A DNA stretch of 11,425 nucleotides from Bacteroidota bacterium (GTDB lineage: Bacteria > Bacteroidota > Bacteroidia > Cytophagales > Cyclobacteriaceae): NCBI GenBank assembly GCA_003242315.1, contig QGUY01000120.1, positions 1 through 11,425 on the forward strand, given 5' to 3'. This document shows positions 7,485 to 11,425 of this stretch, piece after piece (positions within the stretch are counted from its first letter, which is position 1; each line of letters begins with the position of its first letter). A program made the translations under genes and the position numbers. The notes beneath the pieces are model-generated. The model made no database searches, was not told where the DNA came from, and saw only the letters and a program-made list of their open reading frames with translations.

Positions 7485-7505
7485 CCCACTGCCCACTGCC
7501 CACTA
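7485..7505. repeat. Three tandem copies of a 7-bp unit
   Basis: CCCACTG occurs at 7485-7491 and 7492-7498, and CCCACTA at 7499-7505. The last copy contains the DUF2911 stop codon (minus strand). Heptamer runs of this composition are known as scattered intergenic repeats in some bacteria; here the array is short and may be a remnant. Confidence 0.65.
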
Positions 7506-8054
7506 CCACTTCTTCGGTACCTCCACCTTCATCTTCACCGCGGTATTTTCCCACGAGATGATGATATTCGCATTGGTGTTGTCTGCGGCGATGTCCCCAA
7601 CCCCAACGGTGAAGGTTTCAACTTTTTCAGTAAGCTTTTGCGGCTTGACCTTGAAGTTGACAACCTCGTTGGCCTTGTCATAACGGTTGGTGTATCCGCC
7701 GATGGACAAGTCTTTGTAGAGGCTCACCGTCCACTCGTTGGCACCGGGCCAGGTGAAGATGAGGTACTCGCCCTTCGGGACTGAGTGGCCTTCAACCTTT
7801 ACGTCATCGGAGAACGAGATACGGGTTCCGGCATTCGCACCGGTGCGCCAAATCTTGCCGTACGGTACGAGGAAATCGGAACCATCTCCGAAGATTTTCC
7901 GGCCTTTGATGCTGGGCCGCGAGTAGTTGATGGAAATTTTTGTAAGCCCGACATCGCAGGACACAGAACTCGCCGGGCTGGCAGCCGGGCCGTTTTGCGC
8001 GAAGACTGCGCACACGCCGGACATCAACAACAAAAACACAAAGATCTTTTTCAT
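7503..8054 (-). CDS. DUF2911 domain protein, exported
   Basis: The 183-residue product has a clear signal peptide (MKKIFVFLLLMSGVCAVFA, cleavage before Q20), so it is periplasmic or exported. The mature part is one DUF2911 domain, a family common in Bacteroidota with no established function. Diagnostic stretches are ISINYSRPSIKGRKIFG (40-56), PYGKIWRTGANAGT (64-77) and the middle segment PKGEYLIFTWPGANEWTV. Length is usual for single-domain members. It is convergent with the symporter, from which the hairpin at 7439-7460 separates it, and divergent from the DNA glycosylase gene with a 73-bp shared upstream region in which I see no good promoter box. The start is the ATG giving the signal peptide. 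Confidence 0.9.
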   Translation of the reverse strand: MKKIFVFLLLMSGVCAVFAQNGPAASPASSVSCDVGLTKISINYSRPSIKGRKIFGDGSDFLVPYGKIWRTGANAGTRISFSDDVKVEGHSVPKGEYLIFTWPGANEWTVSLYKDLSIGGYTNRYDKANEVVNFKVKPQKLTEKVETFTVGVGDIAADNTNANIIISWENTAVKMKVEVPKKW

Positions 8055-8127
8055 GATTGGTATTTTGGTGGAAGTTTCAAGTTTTGCGTAAAATAAGCAA
8101 CGGGATCAGAATCGGAAACTGGCTACT

Positions 8128-8718
8128 ATGAAATTGGATCGGGATTTCTACCAGCGGGACGATGTGGTGGAAATAAGCAGGGATTTGCTGGGGAAAGTTC
8201 TCGTAACACATGTCGGAGGTGTCATCACCAGCGGCATCATTGTGGAGACGGAAGCGTACTCCTGGAAGGAGCGGGGATGTCATGCTTACGGAGCAAAACA
8301 TACGCCCCGCACTTCCGTGATGTTCAAACCCGGAGGGCGGGCGTATGTGTACCTTTGCTATGGAATGCACCACCTGTTTAATGTTGTGACGAACCGGGAA
8401 GGTGTGGCTGATGCCGTGCTGATTCGGGCGCTTGAACCTCTGGAAGGAATTGATGCAATGATGGCACGCCGTGGAGATAAGGTCAAGTTCCATCATTTGA
8501 CGTCAGGCCCCGGCAAATTGACCAGATCTTTGGGCATTGACCGAAGTTTGAATGGAAAACTGCTGTCGGATAACGAGATTTGGATCGAAGAGGGAAAGCG
8601 GATTCCGGCAAGTCAGGTGGAGGTGAGCAAGCGAATCGGTATCGACTATGCCGGAGAGGATGCCCTGCTGCCGTGGCGCTTCACGATCAAGGGAAACCCA
8701 TGGGTGAGCAAGGCATAG
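8128..8718 (+). CDS. Alkyladenine (3-methyladenine) DNA glycosylase, AAG/MPG type
   Basis: A 196-residue base-excision-repair enzyme that flips out and cleaves alkylated or deaminated purines such as 3-methyladenine and hypoxanthine, leaving an abasic site. The active-site signature VETEAY is at 39-44; E42 and Y44 match human AAG E125 and Y127. H52 fits the conserved active-site His. Y73 and Y75 in GRAYVYLCYGMHHLFN match Y157 and Y159, and N85 matches N169. The C-terminal family signature KRIGIDYAGEDALLPWRF is present. The protein is monofunctional by family. It has no relation to the earlier transport genes and is divergent from DUF2911; the 40-bp gap to the OmpA-like gene suggests they could share a transcript. 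Confidence 0.95.
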   Translation: MKLDRDFYQRDDVVEISRDLLGKVLVTHVGGVITSGIIVETEAYSWKERGCHAYGAKHTPRTSVMFKPGGRAYVYLCYGMHHLFNVVTNREGVADAVLIRALEPLEGIDAMMARRGDKVKFHHLTSGPGKLTRSLGIDRSLNGKLLSDNEIWIEEGKRIPASQVEVSKRIGIDYAGEDALLPWRFTIKGNPWVSKA

Positions 8719-8758
8719 AATTTGAACCCATATTCCAAACCATACAACCCATTTGTCC

Positions 8759-10291
8759 ATGAGATTTTTTGTCTTATGCATTTGTCTGACTCTTTCTATT
8801 CTGGTCTTCGCGCAGAATAGCCTTCAGACAGTCAACAGCCCCTTCGATGAGCAGAACGCCGTGTTGAGTCCCGACGGACGCACGCTGTACCTCACCATCG
8901 CCAACCATCCGCAGAATGTTGGCGGCAAACGTGACCCCGGTGACATTTGGATATCGACCTGGGTCGATGGTCAATGGTCTGCACCGACGCATGGCGGATC
9001 AGTGATCAACGATCGTGGCTACAACGGTGTTGCCGGCTTCAGTGCCGATGGTTCGCAGATGTTCCTGCTGAGTCATTACGGAGCAAAGACTCAGGGTATT
9101 TCGGTCTCACGAAAGTCCGGGTCAGGATGGTCGCGACCTGAAAACATTTCGATTCCTTACTTCCAAAACAAGTCCAACGTGGTTGGCGGATACCTCTCTT
9201 CAGATGGGAAGGTGTTTGTGTTCTCCGCGGAGACATACGGCTCGTATGGTGTGGAGGACATCTTCGTTTCACTGAAAGGTGATGATGGCCGCTGGTCGCC
9301 GCCAAAGAACCTGGGGAGTGGCATTAACACCCAGTTCCAGGAACTGTGCCCATCCCTTAGCGACGATGGAATGACACTGTACTTTTCAACCAACGGACGG
9401 GGCGGTCATGGAAGCTTTGACGTTTTCAAGGCTACACGTCTTGACGATTCATGGACAAACTGGAGCGCACCTGTCAACCTTGGTCCACAGGTCAACACCA
9501 CCGGTAGGGAATTGTACTATCGCTTCTATGAAAACAATGGAACGGCCTTCTTCACCAGCACGCTGAACAGCGATGGTTACGGCGATGTGCGAATGATTGC
9601 ACCCGGCGACTACACGCCGCCCGTACAGGTGCCGGTCGTTGAAGAACAGGAGGAACAAGTTGTTGAACCTATTGCCACTGCATCTGATGCCGTGCGCGTC
9701 TTTGGATCTGTAACCGACACGCGGACGGGTGAAGCAATACCGGCGACGTTGACATTTACCGGCGACGCTGGTGAACGTTCTATAACAGCTGACGGCAATG
9801 GATACGAGTTCCTGGCAACGCCACCTGCAAGTTACCGGGTAGTGATAACAGCGCCAGGCTATATAAGCACAATGGAAAAGCTCGATGTCACCGACTTGTC
9901 TCAGCGTTCACTCGAGATGAACTTCAGCATGCAGCCGGTGGAAAGAGGGACGACGGTAAATCTCAAGAACGTCTTGTTTGAGCAGTCGAAGACCGACCTC
10001 CTGCCTGAGTCCTACGCCGAGTTGGATGTCGTTGTAGAGTTTCTCAAGAATAACCCAACCGTTGCCATTGAACTGGCTGGCCACACCGACAACCGCGGTG
10101 TGCCAAGCGCCAACATAGAGTTGTCGCGCGCCCGCGTGGAAAAAGTAAAGGCGTACCTGGTGTCGAAGGGTATCAGTGAGAAGCGCATTACGGGTAAGGG
10201 GTACGGTGGCAGCCGGCCAATAGCCAGCAACGACACCGAAGAGACACGCAAGCTTAACCGCCGGGTAGAGTTCACAATTAAAAGATTCTGA
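8759..10291 (+). CDS. PorE-like exported protein: PD40 repeats, carboxypeptidase-regulatory-like domain, OmpA domain
   Basis: A 510-residue envelope protein. The signal peptide MRFFVLCICLTLSILVFA is cut before Q19. Residues about 25-280 carry at least five PD40/beta-propeller repeats (LSPDGRTLYLT, FSADGSQMFLLS, LSSDGKVFVFSA, LSDDGMTLYFST, and a degenerate NNGTAFFTST), each associated with WSxPxN-like links. A Pro/Glu-rich linker (about 283-310) leads to a carboxypeptidase-regulatory-like beta domain (VFGSVTDTRTGEAIPATLTF, about 313-395). The OmpA C-terminal domain (about 398-510) has AGHTDNRG with D444 and LNRRVEF near R501, the peptidoglycan-binding residues. The order propeller, regulatory domain, OmpA matches PorE of the type IX secretion system, but PorE also has an N-terminal TPR and is a lipoprotein; here neither is seen. 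ATG 8759 is preferred over TTG 8753. Peptidoglycan anchoring is secure from family; a secretion role is only possible. Confidence 0.92.
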   Translation: MRFFVLCICLTLSILVFAQNSLQTVNSPFDEQNAVLSPDGRTLYLTIANHPQNVGGKRDPGDIWISTWVDGQWSAPTHGGSVINDRGYNGVAGFSADGSQMFLLSHYGAKTQGISVSRKSGSGWSRPENISIPYFQNKSNVVGGYLSSDGKVFVFSAETYGSYGVEDIFVSLKGDDGRWSPPKNLGSGINTQFQELCPSLSDDGMTLYFSTNGRGGHGSFDVFKATRLDDSWTNWSAPVNLGPQVNTTGRELYYRFYENNGTAFFTSTLNSDGYGDVRMIAPGDYTPPVQVPVVEEQEEQVVEPIATASDAVRVFGSVTDTRTGEAIPATLTFTGDAGERSITADGNGYEFLATPPASYRVVITAPGYISTMEKLDVTDLSQRSLEMNFSMQPVERGTTVNLKNVLFEQSKTDLLPESYAELDVVVEFLKNNPTVAIELAGHTDNRGVPSANIELSRARVEKVKAYLVSKGISEKRITGKGYGGSRPIASNDTEETRKLNRRVEFTIKRF

Positions 10292-10306
10292 TTTGTTGTA
10301 TATATT

Positions 10307-10334
10307 GCGGCTTCGCCCCAACCTACGAAGCCGC
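10307..10334 (+). promoter_or_regulatory. Stable hairpin directly before the TetR gene
   Basis: GCGGCTTCG (10307-10315) and CGAAGCCGC (10326-10334) form a perfect, GC-rich 9-bp stem around the ten-base loop CCCCAACCTA. It ends one base before the ATG at 10336. No T-run follows, so it is a poor intrinsic terminator for the OmpA-like gene. If transcribed, it would sit where ribosomes load on the TetR message and could dampen its translation; alternatively, the DNA palindrome may be a binding site for the regulator itself. Both roles are inference. Confidence 0.65.
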
Positions 10335-10335
10335 T

Positions 10336-10962
10336 ATGAGTATCCGGAAGGAGAAGGCCGCCCGACTTAAGATTCAAATACTGGAGAATACGCTCAAGCT
10401 CATCGGGAAGAAGTCGTTCGCCGACTTGTTCGTTGATGAGATATGTGTGCGGGTGAAGATCTCAAAGGTTACGTTGTTCAAGTACTTCCCGAAAAAGGAA
10501 GACTTGCTTCTTTACTACCACCGGCTTTGGTGTCTTGCCCGAACCGTAGAACTGCATGAGAAGAAGAAGGAGGGACTGCAGGGCATTTACTTTCTGTTCG
10601 ATCGAATCAGCGAAGAGTATGAACAATATCCGGGAATGTTGCTTGGGTTGATCGGTTATCTTACTGATTCCCGCCGTCCACCCAAGCCCTATCCGGTGAA
10701 GCGCGAAGAGAAGAAGTTGTTGTATCCGAACGTGCAGGATGTTCAGGCGCTGGAGATTCTTTCGGTCAGCCAGATGCTGGAGCGGTTCACGCTTGAGGCG
10801 ATCATGAAGCGGGAGATCACCCGAAGCAGTTCGACGGCCGATATCACACACTCGTTGATCACTATGCTATACGGGTCGATCGTGGTGAGCCACATGAATC
10901 AACAGCCGGCGAGGCCTTTCTTCCGGAAAAATCTGGATAGCGTGTTGCGTGGGTTGGTTTAG
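10336..10962 (+). CDS. TetR family transcriptional regulator
   Basis: A 208-residue DNA-binding regulator. Residues about 8-58 form a TetR helix-turn-helix domain: KIQILENTLKLIGKKSFADLFVDEICVRVKIS, then the recognition-helix pattern KVTLFKYFPKKEDLL (44-58), close to the family's tlYyyFxsKeeLl consensus with F48 in place of the usual Tyr. The C-terminal two thirds is helical and variable, as expected for a ligand and dimerisation domain; its ligand cannot be read. It follows the OmpA-like gene by 44 bp on the same strand, with a strong hairpin between them, so they may be co-transcribed or the regulator may control its own gene through that element. Start ATG 10336 is the first start and gives a normal-length N-terminus. 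Confidence 0.93.
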   Translation: MSIRKEKAARLKIQILENTLKLIGKKSFADLFVDEICVRVKISKVTLFKYFPKKEDLLLYYHRLWCLARTVELHEKKKEGLQGIYFLFDRISEEYEQYPGMLLGLIGYLTDSRRPPKPYPVKREEKKLLYPNVQDVQALEILSVSQMLERFTLEAIMKREITRSSSTADITHSLITMLYGSIVVSHMNQQPARPFFRKNLDSVLRGLV

Positions 10963-10970
10963 GCGACGGA

Positions 10971-11144
10971 TTAGTTCTTCATACGCACCACTTTTGTCCT
11001 CTTTTTCTTCTTGTCTTTTTTCTTGTCGAACCACGTCCGGTGGTATTTCGGTTTAACAACGGCAGTGGTGCCAGCGGTGTTCTTGCTACAGGAGGGAGTT
11101 ATCAGCAGGAGGAGGAAAAAAATGTAAAGGGTGAGTTTTCTCAT
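10971..11144 (-). CDS. Lysine-rich 57-residue putative lipoprotein
   Basis: On the minus strand an ATG at 11144 opens a 57-codon frame that ends in TAA at 10973-10971. The product begins MRKLTLYIFFLLLLITPSC, a compact signal with positive start, hydrophobic core and a cysteine at residue 19. The cysteine context T-P-S-C is looser than the classical lipobox but of a kind seen in Bacteroidota lipoproteins. After a Thr/Ala stretch comes KPKYHRTWFD and a very basic run (KKKDKKKKRTKVVRMKN, 41-57). A perfect TAnnTTTG box lies 13 bases upstream of the ATG. The gene is convergent with the TetR gene, eight bases apart. I do not recognise the family; binding to a negatively charged envelope partner is a guess. 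Confidence 0.75.
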   Translation of the reverse strand: MRKLTLYIFFLLLLITPSCSKNTAGTTAVVKPKYHRTWFDKKKDKKKKRTKVVRMKN

Positions 11145-11156
11145 GCTATGGTAACG

Positions 11157-11176
11157 GCAAAAATAGCACTTTTTGC
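11157..11176. repeat. 7-bp inverted repeat over the mini-lipoprotein promoter
   Basis: GCAAAAA (11157-11163) and TTTTTGC (11170-11176) are perfect complements around the six bases TAGCAC. It overlaps the minus-strand -7 box at 11158-11165. The layout suits an operator; formation of an RNA hairpin is less likely given the position before the gene. Confidence 0.55.
11158..11165 (-). promoter_or_regulatory. Candidate -7 box of the lysine-rich lipoprotein gene
   Basis: Read on the minus strand the sequence is TATTTTTG, a full match to the Bacteroidota -7 consensus TAnnTTTG, ending 13 bases before the ATG. No TTG or TTTG is found at the usual -33 distance, which lowers the confidence. Confidence 0.4.
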
Positions 11177-11239
11177 ATAGTCACCGTTTCCGGAGGGGGA
11201 AGGCGAAGTGCCGGCGGTGGAAATTAAATAGGCCAATAA

Positions 11240-11270
11240 TTTGCAGTTCCAAGCCGGAGACCTAAATTTG
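11240..11270 (+). promoter_or_regulatory. Bacteroidota-type promoter of tRNA-Asp
   Basis: TTTG at 11240-11243, a 19-nt spacer and TAAATTTG at 11263-11270 match the -33/-7 consensus (TTTG, about 19-21 nt, TAnnTTTG) of the Bacteroidota primary sigma factor without a mismatch. The expected start of transcription would fall roughly 15-20 bases before the mature tRNA 5' end, leaving a short leader. This also supports the taxonomic assignment. Confidence 0.8.
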
Positions 11271-11292
11271 CACACCTTTTTGAAGCACTTCT

Positions 11293-11366
11293 GGTCCGGT
11301 AGTTCAGCTGGTTAGAATGCCTGCCTGTCACGCAGGAGGTCGCGGGTTCGAGTCCCGTCCGGACCG
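11293..11366 (+). tRNA. tRNA-Asp (anticodon GTC)
   Basis: A complete cloverleaf is present. The acceptor arm GGTCCGG (11293-11299) pairs with CCGGACC (11359-11365) and G at 11366 is the discriminator base. The D-stem GTTC/GAAT and the anticodon stem CCTGC/GCAGG pair fully, the latter around loop CTGTCAC with GTC at 11327-11329. The T-stem GCGGG/CCCGT surrounds TTCGAGT. The CCA end is not encoded (GCTT follows) and would be added after transcription. G discriminator and GTC anticodon are the expected Asp identity elements. No further tRNA follows in the remaining 59 bases. Confidence 0.97.
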
Positions 11367-11425
11367 CTTCTCACACCCTCAATTCTTTCTGTGTAATACA
11401 GTGACTCTGTGCCTTTGCGGTACAA

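Noticed and set aside
7485..7505. CRISPR-like array
   Set aside because: The units are seven bases long and directly adjacent without spacers; no cas gene is present.
10307..10334. Hairpin as an intrinsic terminator of the OmpA-like gene
   Set aside because: The stem is strong but no T-rich tail follows; the ATG of the next gene comes directly after it.

Overview
The window is chromosomal DNA from a member of the Bacteroidota, most likely a cytophagalean relative. Three things point there: a DUF2911 protein, an outer-membrane protein joining PD40 repeats to an OmpA domain, and signal peptides ending in A-Q. A textbook Bacteroidota promoter (TTTG, 19 nt, TAnnTTTG) in front of the tRNA and the scarcity of clear Shine-Dalgarno sequences agree. 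I see no phage, insertion sequence, CRISPR array or plasmid function; this looks like ordinary chromosome with several small elements that a standard gene caller would miss.

Layout from left to right. Positions 1-266 hold no gene I can support. galK and galE (267-2501) form a tight two-gene Leloir-pathway unit without galT or galM. A small, probably exported protein of unknown function follows (2541-2993), behind a perfect palindrome. Next is a large exported PIG-L/LmbE-type deacetylase (3086-5602), then a 41-residue single-span membrane protein (5626-5751) whose stop codon overlaps the start of a sodium:solute symporter (5748-7430). These three read as one operon that could release and import a small, possibly acetylated, sugar-like compound. 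The substrate is not visible from sequence.

A bidirectional hairpin terminator (7439-7460) separates this operon from a convergent DUF2911 gene (7503-8054, minus). A divergent gene encodes an alkyladenine (3-methyladenine) DNA glycosylase (8128-8718). After it come a PorE-like exported protein with PD40 repeats, a carboxypeptidase-regulatory-like domain and an OmpA domain (8759-10291), and a TetR-type regulator (10336-10962) with a strong hairpin directly before its start codon. A lysine-rich 57-residue putative lipoprotein lies convergently on the minus strand (10971-11144). The window ends with tRNA-Asp(GTC) and its promoter.

The most interesting items are the small membrane protein coupled to the symporter, the PorE-like protein that lacks a TPR region, the lysine-rich mini-lipoprotein with a palindrome over its promoter, and the hairpin before the TetR gene. 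I found no clear evidence for a wholly new multi-gene system.
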